Origin: Streblospio benedicti | Taxonomy: Eukaryota; Annelida; Polychaeta; Spionida; Spionidae | DNA length: 64,000 bases | Direction of reading: 5' to 3' | NCBI GenBank assembly: GCA_019095985.1 | Contig: CM032666.1 | Location: 48,896,131 to 48,960,130 of the forward strand | Part shown: positions 15,201 through 30,200 of the stretch, one piece after another | Layout of the letters: every line of letters begins with the position of its first letter | Position numbering within the stretch: the stretch's first letter is position 1 | The notes under the pieces: model-generated | Seen by the model: only the letters and a program-made list of their open reading frames with translations | Database searches by the model: none | Told to the model about the DNA's origin: nothing | Program-made: the position numbers and the translations under genes

Positions 15201-18200
15201 GAAATCTAAGATTAATTGATCTTCTTGTGAGGCTACTTCAGGTTACTCTTCAAGGTGCCATTGATCAAACACACCTAACAAAGGTTTTTAAGGCTGCCTA
15301 TGATGTACTCTATACATACATGTGTGGAAACAGTCGGAAAAATTCCTTGTACTTTGCTAAATACATAGATTTTTTCCAAACCCAAATTACAGTTAAACTA
15401 GTAAGTGTTTTTTTTCTTTATGAGTATTTTTTAAAAATTTAAATAATATATTTTGATTTTCATAAAGATGTTTTCATTGCTTGTAGCAAATGGCGATTGA
15501 TGATTATTTTGATTATTAAGCTGCATCTACATTTGTACATGTACATGTATTTAGTCGCTTATTTGCTCAGCACTCTATGATAATGTATTTTTCAGGGCGA
15601 CATCGGTTTGAATGTTGCACAGATGATTGTGGAACTTATCCGTGATAATCGAAAAATTGTTGATAGAATTACTCAGGAACAAATTGAAATGTTTGTTGGT
15701 CTTCTCAGGCAAAATAAAGTAAATATTTTAAATAAAACAATGTAGGAATAAATTGAATGCATCAATATTGAAACAGTAATGGGTCACTTACAATTTATCA
15801 TGATATTTATTTTGTTCATAGAACTATCGCTACCTGGACCTCTTAAATGTGCTATGTGTTTGTGATGCTGTAGCAATTCAGGATAATCAAACATATATCA
15901 CTGAACATTGGCTTAGAAGAGATAAGGTTAGGATACATTTTACATATCAATATATTCATAAATCTTAATTAAGTACCAGAACCATTAGCATTTCCATGTT
16001 GTAATGATTGAAACAGTGAGATTATCTGTATAGAATTTGAAGACCTTCAAATGTTTACAAAGCACCAGTAAGACAATATATGGTCGATTGTTGAATTATT
16101 TAATGAGAAAATTTTTGAAGGAAAACACAGCTCGATTTCTTACTGAGAGAGGACAGAATGTGAATGGGCAGCCAAACATCATCTATGTATCTACAGATAA
16201 TGGTGCAACGTGGATTCCACTACACGAATTTGTTGATGTATGTAATACACTCAAATTATCTTTACTGAAATATTTTCTTGGTATTGAAAATTAATAGGTT
16301 AGATATATAATTATTTAGTATTCATATAAATATTTAATTTAGCTATTAACAACTGAAAATAGCAAATAATTTAGATGGATGATTATCAAAACCAAAAAAA
16401 ATAATAGATCAATATATTTACTCTTTTTTCCATAATGTAATTTTAATGTTGACTTTGCAGAAAGAAAATTTGGCATATTCTGAAGATGATGTAATGTTTT
16501 TTGAACATCAACTAGATCTGTATAAGAAAGTCGCATACGTATGTAATATGATTGAATTATCTTTTGTTACCACTTTGGTATGAAATATAAAATGAAGATT
16601 ATTTACTGATTGAAACAATGTAAGACATGATTAGAAAAATATTTTATATGATGTCAGTTTCAGCAATTTTATATTTTTAGGGTCGAAACGACTTTGCAAT
16701 ATTTGTGATCACGAGAGAGCTTGGAATCCTAACTTGGGATGAAGCATTCCTCTCTTTACGGTCAACACTTCTCCCAGATGCCTTACGAGCCAAATATTGT
16801 GAACTTATTATTGGTACAAGAATTTGTTTCTAAATGAGATAATATAATTTTTAGATACCTTGTATCAATGTAATTTGACAATTTTTACTCTGTATTTTCT
16901 CGGTAAGAAACGGATTTGGTAGGAATGGTAGAAATGTATGAAATTTTCTCTCTTTTGAAGTGCTTTATCAAAGACTGAGTTTTGCTTATTTTCATAGAAA
17001 TTTTAGTTTATCATTTTTGTTTTTTGATATAAGAATGAAAATTCACTACATTTTCTTGAATTGTTAGTATTACACACATGGCGTAACCATATTTCACAAT
17101 GTAAAGTAAACAATTTAAATGACAACGCGGAAATTAGCAGCTGATATGTGAAAAATTAATTTGGGGTTATAAAGTTTTAACATTTTAGTTAACAAATGAA
17201 AGGGTTTGGTTGTTGAACTCACACCAACCTTATTCATTATTGAGTCATAGATATTAAGTTAATTTTTGTTTCATATTTTATATTTCTGCTCATGTAATTT
17301 CCTAAGGTGTTTTAAATTAAATCAATCTTCTTACTTTTGGTAGTTTGTAATATTTCTTCCTTGTATTTAGGGTTGTTCATTGACGTCGGTACAAATTATT
17401 CTGTACTTGATCACACAAATCTTTCCTTTGTGTATGAAGACGTGTTAGCTCCAGGCCCAAATGCTGATGGAGAATTTGTAAGTATATTTAGTTTTAAACA
17501 TCATGTCTCCTTGTATAATTCTATATAAAAAAGAAACAAGCCTATACCTTTTAATGTACAGCTTTATGATATAAAAAGTAGTCATGAGTGTAAATAATGT
17601 ACTATAAATGTAGAAATATAGAAATAATGCATGAATGTTGCTACAATATATTGTTGTATGTAATGAAATAAAAAAGTTAGTTGAATTTCAGGTTAGAATA
17701 TCTGTTTTATAACAGCTTCATAAGTTTTGTAATGATTTAGAAATAAATAAATATACCATTGATAGTTACATTAATTCTAGTTGTATTGATCATCATAGTC
17801 ATACTGTACAATGTAATTGTTAATACTCAGAATAGTAATATTAGTCAGTGCTTATTATGTAGTGTTATAGATGATATAAATATCTTGCATCTCTATCTCA
17901 AACATTTTACATTAATATTATCTTAAAATAGATCAAGAAACTTCCTCGAATGGATAATTGGATTACTCAAGATGGGGTAAGATGCCAGAAAATACTGGAC
18001 ACCGGCTCTTTGCAACTTCACTAATTCATCTACGCTACTACTGTTTCTTCACTATTCTCATAATCTCACCAATATGATTCTGTTCCCAGTACCTTGTGTT
18101 AATAAAATAACTATTTCAGCACGACTTCTTTTCTTTCTCACTGGCTATATTGCTTGAGGTTCATTATATTAATCATGCTTCTTTTTATCAGCCTTGCTTC

Positions 18201-21200
18201 ACTTTAACCAATCACATTCCCCTGTGACTATAGGTTAAAAGGGTTATCCCAAAATTGGATAACTGGATGACAGATGGTGGGGTAAGATATATGACAGCCT
18301 CCAAATGTTTTAATATTTTTTTTTACCTCTTCAGCTACAAAGTAGTAGTAAAATATTTTCAGGTGTTTTGCATTTCAGTGGGTTCAATTTTCGTCACTTC
18401 TGTTTATCTTCTATACATGTACATATTTGTAATATATTAGAATATTGTATATGTTAATATTTGCATGCACCTTTTGTTAATTAATATGCTTTCTACTAAC
18501 CATTGCTAAGGTCAAAGCATCTATACCTGCCGTGGATAACTGGTTAGCACCAGAGGGGGTAGGTTGTTTGGTCATTTTTATCATGCACTCCATCTTTCCA
18601 TTGCAACTTGTTCAGTTAACCATGATTGTCTGACCAAGTTTTAAACATGTTGTGTAGGATATGCCAGAGCTGTAAGTTCCATGTAACACAAGTGTCATGA
18701 GCATCTTGTTAATTCACTTCCCTACTTACAGCACACTGCTAGATTTGTACCTAAACACACCTACATAGAACAAAAAAATATCAATTTATAAACTACCTTG
18801 CTAGGATCTCAGAAAATTCTAAATTGTTTTGAAAGTTGATTTTTGTTTTGAAATAATCCCTGAAATACAGGAGACTAGATAGAGAAGGATACATATCAAC
18901 AGTTTCTCCCACTTTCATGCAAATTTATGAATAAACCAGCAGTGGGAGATTTTCTTATCTCCGACGGTTGATTTTCTTATCTTCCACTGTTGGCGTGGGA
19001 AAATAGCATAAATTTACTACGTTTCATAGAATCCAGAGCGCAATTGAAGCCACGCTGCGTTGGAAAGCATACGCAAAACGCATTCTCATCCTGATGTCTA
19101 TCTTAATCCAATGGTGCATACGCTTGGAAAACAAACAGGCACAACAATAAGATTTTACTTATTTCATTTAAAAAATTGTCATATCAACTGAAGCTGTGAC
19201 ATCTCCATATTTTTCTATCTCCCACTCCAACACATGCAATACCCTATTAGTATTATAATTGATATTGAATCCACATTTGACTACGTTTGCTACCTATTAA
19301 TAAGGCCAATTATTTCAAAATTGTCAGTACAACTGAAATAAAGTATAACTTGTAGATTCGTTTTCATATACATGCAAATAAATAGTTAGAAATATTTGCC
19401 TTATACCTTTTGCTGTAATTTTCAAATTGTTTATCAATGTCAAGATATCAAATTTGGCCAATTGCAACTTTGTATTCCTGAGACCATTATTCTAAAAATT
19501 ATTGGCAGTGGAAGTTAATGTTTCTAAGTAGCTTCAACAGATGTCTTCATATACAAACAGTGCTATGCTATGTCTTTTTTTCAATAAATGTTAAACTTGA
19601 AATGTTGCATAATTTGGACAAAACAACTTGCATATAAAATGTTGCAATTGCTATAAGCGTACACATCTTAATACTCCACTCTGAGGGTAAGTGGGCGGGG
19701 GATGACTTCAATAAATTGGATGGGTACAGCTGTGCCCTCAAACACAGTACCATTTTGCACCATTCATTACACCTTTTGGTCATAATTTCCCATCCATTAT
19801 ATTTTGGGGTCATAATTTTTCAAAATTCTGTATATTTTTGGATTACATATTTAACATTTTTATGCAAATATTGACAAACCATTGTATTATTAGGTAATAA
19901 ATTTTTCTTTGCTTTAATTCACGTCATCTTTTTGTAACATATGGCTGAGCATTATCAAAGAAATTATATGTTGCTTATGACATTATAAACTGTATATTTG
20001 GGTACTAGTTCAGAGCTTATATTTTTGGGTGTGATATCTTTGGCGGTGGCACTATATTTCTAGGTATTTATTTCATACCTTTTGTGGCACACGCATACCA
20101 AGACCTCCCTTGCACCCCGAGACTCCAGTCACAAAAATGTACAGTCTACGGTGTATGAAAGATGTGGATGCAGACACTGAATGAATATGTAAAATGTAGA
20201 TGCATTTGATTTTTCAAATAATTTTTGCAGCTTCAGTGCAATTTGTATGGTGGCAACAAGTCAATGGCCGTCATTTTGAACAAGTTGTGGTTGCCAACAG
20301 AGTTACATTATTTTCGGGATATATCAGGCATCCCAGCTTGTCGGGGGTGGGGTGGGAGGGGGGAGAGGGAAACGAATAAGAGATATTTATATGTACCTTG
20401 TATAGCCTACAGGATATCACTATAATCGCACCACACTATCCCCATACTATATTGTTGCAGCACAATATGACTATTATATCATGGACTTTTGGTGGGCACA
20501 TAATGCGGCATACCTAATGCTTAGAGTCAAAATAATTTATTCTCTTGCGCAGCACAGCTTTGAAGCTAATAAATGTGAGTGCAGAGAGTAATAAATGTGA
20601 CTATCGTGCAGAAAAATTGCACAAGTACACAAACTTAATTTTATTTCTACAAAATTGTAAGTTTGCCGTTTATATGAGACTGGGTTATTAGTTACTTAGC
20701 AACAATACATTTTGTGTATGTGCATCATTTTACTTTCTCCTAATTCCAATAATTTTCAGAATATCACAATAAGTTTCATTGGCCGGAAGGTAGTGAATTA
20801 AAATTGGTATGGGTAATCATTATCAACCAATTCAATCGAAAGTTTTAATATTCATAATTTTCTTACCTACTCTCTTATACCAAATGCATGTTCACTCATT
20901 CAGTGTAGCATAATATTGATATACACAAGTGTAAATTGCATGCAAAAAGTTTATAGCAATAGGTCGTGAAATTGAAAATCATGTTTACAGATGCTATGCA
21001 CTTCATATACTCTCTATATATACTCTATAGAAAATAAGAAACGCCATAATTGTACGTTAAAAGCAGCTCAAACTATTTAATAAGAAATTGCTTAAAGATA
21101 ATTTGTATTTTCAAAAGTGCTTTATTTCCATGTAAGAAATTTATAAAATTTTGTCTAAATTCTACAGCTGGACTTGCTTATCTATTCTAGAGTAATCATT

Positions 21201-24200
21201 AATTTAGTCACTTATATCATATATAAAATGACTCCTAAAATCACAATATAAGTTACACTTTGAGAAAATGTATTTATCTTTGTTATAAAATTTGATCTCA
21301 TTTGGGAAATTAAGATGTACAATAAAATGGTATTTTATCAAAAAAAAGGAAACAGATTTCATAAAAATGTAAAAAAATATTTACCAATATTTCAGGGTTA
21401 TGATCCTACAGGATCAGGGGTTTGTATTTAAAGAATGCTTTAAATGTATCAATTTTCACTCTTAAAGATTTCAATATCAATTTTAATTGGAATGATCAAA
21501 ATTTTAAAATGGCAACAAACTTGGTGGCAGTTTCATGTGAATTAGTTGTGATATTTTCATTAATTGATTTGGTGGCTTTCTATCCTATTGGTCTACGTTC
21601 TTTTAGAATGAGATTTAGTTATGAATTTATTCTTAATGTGACACTAATACCTCATGATGTGGAGGCATTAGGGCTTACTAATGCGTATCACTAAATGTGA
21701 AATCACTGTTTTCTTCAGTTGACTCTGATATATTTTGACTAATTAATGTATTTCTACTTCTCTACATCTCTTCATAAATAAGATATCTTGTCATCATGTC
21801 GGAATAAAAATACTGGTTAAATATATTCATGTTTGATTAGTTAGAAAGAATTGTTTGTGCATCAAAACATATAATCATAGATTTGACGCAAATCCAAATA
21901 TAGTAGACAAAACAATTCTTTATATATTTTAAATGCGCATTTATTGATGGTGAAAAATAAGACTATTTCATGAATATTATTTCAGATCATCAAAGATTTG
22001 GTTACTTTGTTCCCTGTAATTCGAGACTGGATTGCTGAATTCCTTGAGGAAAACAAAGATATGACTGCATCACTTGTAGGCCAGAATATGCTCATTGAAC
22101 AGGTAAAATATTTTTTGCCTTACATTTCCCACTCAATGTCCCATAAAACATTAGCTAATTATTGGTTGATGTCTTAAAAATGCTAGGTTTCTAGGTTGAA
22201 CATCAAAGTCTTAGTCACACTTCCCAGTCAATCATGTCCAAAAGCCTTGGCTTTTCAAGCGTCTTTTGTGGAAGACACAGTCCCCTATCAGATCCACATA
22301 CTGATGGTTTGTGGTGGACTAGAAATCAAAGGTTCATAATGTTGAGTCGATAATCATCCAAATCTTTTGACAAGTTTTTTTTTCTGTGAGAATGCTTTAT
22401 TTACCTTTTATACATGTATGTGAAACATCATTTCAAATTAAAAAAGTGCCTGGTTTAGATAGAATTACTGTTGAATTTAATTTAAAAAAGTATACTACTT
22501 CTGATAGACATAGATATAGTGAAGCCTATCATGTAATGTAATAAGTATTTTATATCTATCTGCACTAATGCACTATAGTATATATACCCTTGTGTATTAT
22601 ATACCCTCTGTTATACCGGTACATTGATTTCCTAAATTTGAAGACACAAACATTTTAATTGAATCCTGGTCAATGGTACACACCATGGACCCATACCAAA
22701 AGAGAGAAGTTTTTTTTTTAGAATATTGTCATGAATGATATTTTCGGTGTGTACATTTATCTGTGCATTTGTGCATTTTGTATATAATACCGTCCATTAT
22801 GGAATTGCTTCATCATAAATATACAATGAAATAAATGTATGTCAGGATATCTTAAGTGATGAATTTGCCAGATGCTCATGTACTGGTATCTTAATTCATT
22901 ATTTTGTAGGTACTCAGGCTATTTCATTTCTTAGTCAAATTTGGATACTACAGTAGTGATGACATTCGTGGACTACTGAAACCTTTGATGAATCTACTGA
23001 ATGGATTCAATGATAAACCCTTTCCACCGGACAGTGACAAAGGAGGTACAGTTACATGTTTTATAAAAACATTTCATGTGGAATGTGTCTACGTAAGCTT
23101 TTTGTATTTGTTCTCTTGTGTATGTAATTCTTATAAAATGTGGTGTCGTTAATGACGCTGTGATGAATGTTGTATTGTATACAGTTTAAATGTCAACTAC
23201 ATGTGCATTTAGCATGGTCATTATTTCATTGTTTAATGTATTCATTTGTGGTAAAAAGAGATTTATGACAGTATATTGATTTTATTATTAATGTGCAATG
23301 TTATAATTACTATATATATGCATATCTCTCGTTAAGATCATCACAATGGTACAGTAATTCATTTATAATTCATTTAGCCATTTTAATACCACAGACTCTA
23401 TTTCATAAAATTTGAATTATTAACGCTCTTTTGTATTTAGCTAATGTATTATAAATGCACTATAAGCTTATGATAATATATCACCTAATTTGATCACTAT
23501 AATAGAGAACACAAGTAGATCAAATATAATGTATTTCATGGTTTTATAAAATATATGTTTAAATTTAAGTCTTTTAGCACTGGCATTTTTACCACTGTGC
23601 GAAACCTGATTAAAAGGTCTCTAAAACATTTGAAACATGGCTTGTCTTTTTATGTGTATTTTTCATTTTTTTCTTATTTTCATAGAATGTCTATCAACTA
23701 GTATATATAATGGTTATTGTTGCTATTTTCATGAGATCAATTAACTTTAACTCTATGTAATCCAGAGCTATGTAGTTTATTATGATGCATATAATTAATT
23801 GTTTTAAACCATGTCGCATTAGTTACGTATTCATTCCTTCTCCAAATGACATGGATGAGCATGACATTGACTGGTTACCAGTCGGCATATGGTACAAGAA
23901 TAGCATAAGATAAAAATATTGTACAACATGTTGATTATTTTAGATGTACATGTACCTTCTGAGAGAAATAGTTTGGTAATGTTGTTGAAGAATATTCAAC
24001 TAAATCATTAAACACTTTTGTATAAATTTAGATTTCCTAACTTTTCAGATGTATATATCATGGTTTGGTTGAATTAGTATTTTATTATTGTGACTATAAC
24101 TCTGTTGAATTCGTAAATGTATATCTGTTTTACAGGTTTTACAAAAGATTCTCAAAAATTTGTACAGAACTTCAGATCAAAAGATCGATATGAACCTAGC

Positions 24201-27200
24201 ATTGAAACAGCAGCTATTGTCAATGCAAAATATCAGTAAGAAAAATCTATTTAATTTTACCTATTTATTTTATTTTTCACAAAAGATCACATCCTACTTA
24301 CTAGTATTTTCAAACAAATACCAAGTTTTAAGTTTTTAATCAGTCATTTATTTGAATATTTGTTTTTGTTTGAAGATACACATTGAAATCTTTTAGACAG
24401 TCTAATGTTAAACCATAAAAATTGTCTTACTCTACTTTCATTTTAGAGCGATGGAAGTAATGGATCTTCTTCTTACATTTCAATTCAATACACGTCTGGA
24501 AAGCTTCATTGCAAGATTCAAGACTGCAGAAACAACTGCAGGTCATAAGAAATTGAATCAGAGACATGTTTTGTCTCCTCTTCTCTATGAAGATTTCGAT
24601 CCTTTTGATCAAAATAAGTATGTTATTTTTATGTACAATGTAAGACAACATTTCGATTTTATATTTGCACATATATTAGTTGAACTTTTATTTTTTTTTA
24701 TATATATCATTAGAATACATGTATATAATTTTGTTTTTGTAGAAAGGCAGCTGTTTCACAAAAAAAAGCATTAAAAGATTTGAAAATGATGTTTGACATG
24801 ACAGCATACTTCAATTCCGAGCACATAAACTCCATATTAATGGTGACATTAAAAATCTTTTAGTAAACCTTTAATATATATATTAGAACTTATGAAGAAG
24901 AGACATAAAATATATTTCTGGTATTTTTGCTTTTCAGGATTTGTCCAATTATAAGTATGACAAGATGGTTAACAAGTCCTTAGCCCTTCTGAACAAGTTT
25001 TACTCATCAAAGACTAAACTCTTCAAAATGGCTGTTCAAGCCATGGTGCTAATCACAACAGACTCATGTCATGTGCATCGTGAAATTGCTAGAACTATGC
25101 CTATTCTTCGCCGATATTCTCAAGCAAAACTAAATGATGACCAAGTGAAAACTATGGGATCAGTTCTGGAGAGATACACTGAGTATGTATTACTACATAC
25201 TGCAGTTTGTATGTACTGCAGAATGATCTTAGAGAATTTCATTTGACATTTTGTAGTCACACTTACTTTTTACTATATGTTTAGAACATACCTGTATAAT
25301 AGATTAGCAGTCTTGTTTTCATGTAGAATGATTTGTGATTTTCTCCACATTTTTATATTATAGGTTTTGTACTTTGGCAAAAGAAGATGATCGTCATCCT
25401 ATGAACCAAAATATCTTGATTAACCATGGTTCGTAGTAGTTCATTTATGATCTCAATTATTATCCTTTCATCATCATTTTGCATGTATATCATTGTTTGG
25501 CAATTGTTCGCTCAAACCAATCATTGCTAGAAATAAGCTACCAAGTAAAAACAAAGTAAGCAAAGCACACTGTTCATTTAGGGGCTTGTAAGCATGGCGA
25601 TTGATCATAAGATATATGTTTGGAACTACTTACATGTACATGTATGCTGTCCAGTTAATTGGTTAGTTGGATTGATTAAAATGTATTAATTTTAACTATT
25701 TAGTACTTTAGTAATGCAACATAAAAGTGTGGACAGGAATTTATGAAACTACACCGCGCTTACTTTTTTAACCACGTCGCGCTTACTTAACAAAAGTCAG
25801 ATTTTATACTCTTGTAATTATACATGTACCTTAGTGTAGTTATCATACACCTTATTGAGGAGTAATTGCCATACAATATCTAATTACCCACAAAGCATAT
25901 GTGCATTCACAATTAAAATGATCACTTTGCATGCTGTATCTTTCGATTGTACAGTATGTAACTTTTTCTAGAGCCAAAAGCAAAGTTGAAAGGACTTAAT
26001 TCAAGTTTTATCACCTAAAGTGCCTGTTTTTTTAAGTTTTCAAAATCAGACACTTTGTGAGGTAAATGTAGAAATATGCTTTTGGATTCTCTAGGAACTT
26101 TAAGTTACTTAATGCACATAATATTGTGCATAAATGTCTTACTTGTTAACTAAAGTGAATGTTGAAAATATATTTTTTCAGAGGTTTTAAGTCTTGTTTT
26201 TGACATATTGTCACAAGAAATAGATGCAAAACTAATGGTAAGTTCTATTCAATATTACATAAATTGATAATGATCTGGAAATGTCATTCTTATTTTTTTT
26301 TATTAATATTGTGCTTCATGAAAAAACTGTAGGAGCAATATCGAGGTATTGAAGAAATTCTGAAGAAAAGCTTAAAGCTACTTCAGGCTCTAGCAAAAGG
26401 AAATGATGTGGTGCAGATGAGAATGTTTGAACGTTTAGACGTATTGCTAAAAATTAAAGTTGTTGAATCAGATCTTGCAATTGCATTAAAAGAGGTAAGT
26501 TTAAATGAAATTTGGAAGACCGATATGCATCATGCATGGTATACTATCATTTATGTACAGCATGCTTACAAAGTTAACCCTTTGATTTGCTTGCAGACGT
26601 TTATTGGTAACCAGGTGACTTGTTTGAAGATTCTACCAGGACAAATTCAAAACATTGTAGACCTTGCTGCAGCACATCAAGAAAAAGCCCCAGAATTTTT
26701 AGATCTTCTAAATGTCATAGTTAAGGTGGGTGGTTTTCGTGGAAACATACAATACATTTGAAATTTGTGTTTGCAAAGTACCAATTATAATTACCTCCAC
26801 AATTTAAGTGAGTTTATTTTATTTCTTTGCTTTTTCAACAGGTTCAAGGTTTGGATCTTACACTGAAACGCAATCAAGCTTATGTGATGAAGTATATTAT
26901 GCAGGATTACAATAAGTTGGCGTATGTACTTGACCAGCCTCGTGAATTTAGAGAAAAAATCCTTACCCTTAAATCAGGAAAAGAGCATCTGAAATATTTG
27001 ATCAATTTAATTGATCTATTAGCCACGTGTGCAGAGGTAAGAATATCTAATATTGTTAATCTGAAATAACTCAGATGGCTCACATTAAGCCACTGTTTAT
27101 ATAGACTAATGATCAGCAGCAGCGTTACAGAAATCTAAAATGGACGTTGATTTTGTAGGGGGAAAATCGATTCATTGAATCCATGTGTCAAACCATCATG

Positions 27201-30200
27201 ACAGTTGATGAGCTAATGTGGATCATCAATCACCATGAGGTGGATAATAATCTCAAGAAAGCATTCCTTAGGTAAGCACAATTAGAATGTTATTATTAAA
27301 TTTAAATATCCATTGTAAAAATAACTTGTAGTCCCTGAGAGCCAATATATCTTATGTTTCTAGATATTTCTTATGGGTGTACATGAAAACTGCAGGAAGT
27401 GCAGTGGAAAGTGGAGCCGGTGATTTACCACATGATGGGTAAGTGAACCAAAAAAAACTTTTTAATATATATAGTGTAGTTTAATACATGGTAATATGTA
27501 ACACCAACATCTGGAATTTGAAAAGGTGTATGGTTTTTTTAGACCAGAAACATGTCAGAAATAAAGTTGTTAGTATTTAATTTTTGGATTGTATATGAGC
27601 AAAAATAGCAAGAAAATAAATGAAGGAGGATAGTGAATAAAGAATAAAGGCAGGCAAAATTGCATCTAGCTTTATTATTGATAAAACTACTGAACACTCT
27701 CTATTACATTCCTTATACCTTAAAGGTGCCAAACGTGCCCACAGCTGTTCATCTAGTCTCATCACCTACTTTAGAAATATCAACACACCATAGAAGCCAC
27801 AGTAATGTGAAAAGACAAATCAGATGTTATCCAGCCTTGGCTGCAAAGTTTTGCACCATGCATGAGTACCTTACTGATCGTGAATGCCTAATTTCAACTG
27901 TAAATCTGAGCATTTCATCATTAGTGTGGCGTCTATTGTGGTTTTATATTTAAAGGGTAGATTTTAACATGTCAAGGTTCCAGGTTCTAAACACTCATTA
28001 CGACTCAGTACATGTGTCTGGAGGTAAAGGGGTTCAAGAGCAGTGGGTGCTTGAGTTATGGTCATCACATACAATGTAGTGGTGAACACTGGTCACTACA
28101 TGCGCTATCACGATCTAAAACCTTTTGCAAATAGGTTGAGCAAAAGTATTTTAAACCAATTCAAAGTCTTTCTATCAACAGAAAGAAATTTCATTCTAAG
28201 TAATAATTTCCTCATTTTAGGCAATTATGGAAGTTCTTACAACATGTTGCTAAAGATGCCTATGAGTTGACAGAGTACATATCAAGAAATCAGGAAACTA
28301 CAACTAATCTTCTGAAAAAGCCACCAGACAAAACGCAAGTAGTTTTTATCTTGGGACATTATATTTTGATGATGCATTTGCGTGTTTTTTTCCAACTTGA
28401 AAATATGAGCTTCCCATGGTAAATTCACTAGCATGGGCACTCCCAGTTGTATTTACGAGTCATAAACTTGGATCTTTTTAGTAGAATCTTTTTTAGTTGA
28501 CCGAGCTTCCGACTCACTGGGGTAAAGTAGTTGGAGTGACTCTGGGAGTTACCCCAACAAGATGGAAATAAATTAATCCATCGATTCAAATGTTTTTCTG
28601 TTGATTATTTAAATTTCTGCAATTAGAATTCATCATTTAATAGGTACCGGTGTGTGTCAATAAAAGGTGTTTATAATTAAGTTGCACATGTTGAACACAC
28701 GTCAAAGTTCAATGAGTTCATATAAAGGTTTTAATTTTGTCATGTTCTGGGTAACTCCTGTGTGTTCAATGTGTGTAATCTAATTATACATGTGTAGTGT
28801 TGATACATATATATTAAACCATGAATCTTAGTTCTACAAATTCAAATTATCAACAGAAAAACATTTGAATCGATGGACTATGCTTCCATCTTGTTGGGAT
28901 GACTCCTGGAGTTTCCCCAACCTCTTTACTCCAGTCCAACTAGGAAATATCATGATTTACACCTGGGAACATCCATTCAAGTGAATTGCCCAGAAGCCTG
29001 GAGATTTTGATGTTACAACTATTGGAGGTTATTACATCCTGCTGCTATAATTAATAGACTATTTTATTCTATTTTCAGTGATACTGCAGGTGGCAGTAAC
29101 ATCGAAGCTGTAGTTCACATTCACTTGCATTATTTCTTTGATGCTGTGATGCCTATCATTCAAGCATTCTATTCGAAGTTCTACATTCCAGAGAAAGAAG
29201 CTTATCCACAGGAGGTTGAAAACACGGATAAGCTTGCTCGTGCCCTGACAGTAAGCATTGATAATATTGTTATTCCAAATAAAACTACATGTATTCAATT
29301 CCAAATTATATTGAATTAAAAAACTTATTCCATTGAATGTTAATCATGTCACATCAAGCAATACAGGACATAGTTTATTAAAGCAATTTTTAATATTTCA
29401 TACATAGGTACATTATGTACAGTAAATGAAATGTCTTTATATGAATACATGTATGTTACATGGTAAGTTCATCCTCCACTACTCCCACCCATTACCATCC
29501 ATTATACTCTTATAACCTGGTGATGCCTTGGTTATGACTATGCAAACACAGAACCAGTGCTCACCTATTCTTCTAGTCTATTGTGTTGGGAGCTACAAAG
29601 TAGTCCTGTGCTAATCGCATAAAAAATCAAGGAAAGCAGGCACATATTTAGTTGAAGTGAACGTCCTCGTCCAAGTTTGGATCTTGTTTTAACGTAGTCC
29701 TTTTGGTCTCAATTAACCTTGTCGGGGTCTTCTCTGGACCATATCTGCTGCTTTCAAGTGATACCATTTATTTACCTGATCTCGACCACATTGTAAGTTT
29801 AATTGGAATAAGTGCATTTTTGCATTTTCCTTCTATATCAAGTCTGGATCATTATGAAGTTTCCATTTTACAACTTGGTCAAGACAAGGTAGCCATTGGG
29901 GTTGAGGTGGGTTGGGGGGTGAAATATAGGTTCATTTGAAATACCTTTTCAATCCGAATTCGTTATCATCAAAATGTATAGAAATTCTGTATTTTTCCAC
30001 CATTTGACGAGTTGGTAATTAAAAAGGAAGTTTATTACAATTTGTCTTTATTTTTCAGGGGTTCTGTGAGGCAGTTATTCCCTTAGTATCTAGTCCTGCA
30101 CATCTCAAGATCATCATATCAACTATTACCGCTATTATTCCATCCTCAACTGTACCAAATACTGCAAGTTGAACTTTGAATATAGATACAATATAATGAC

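Noticed and set aside
21422-21694. 90-codon open frame after the GYDPTGSG microexon
   Set aside because: AT-rich composition, hydrophobic low-information translation and no splice sites that join the frame to the gene.
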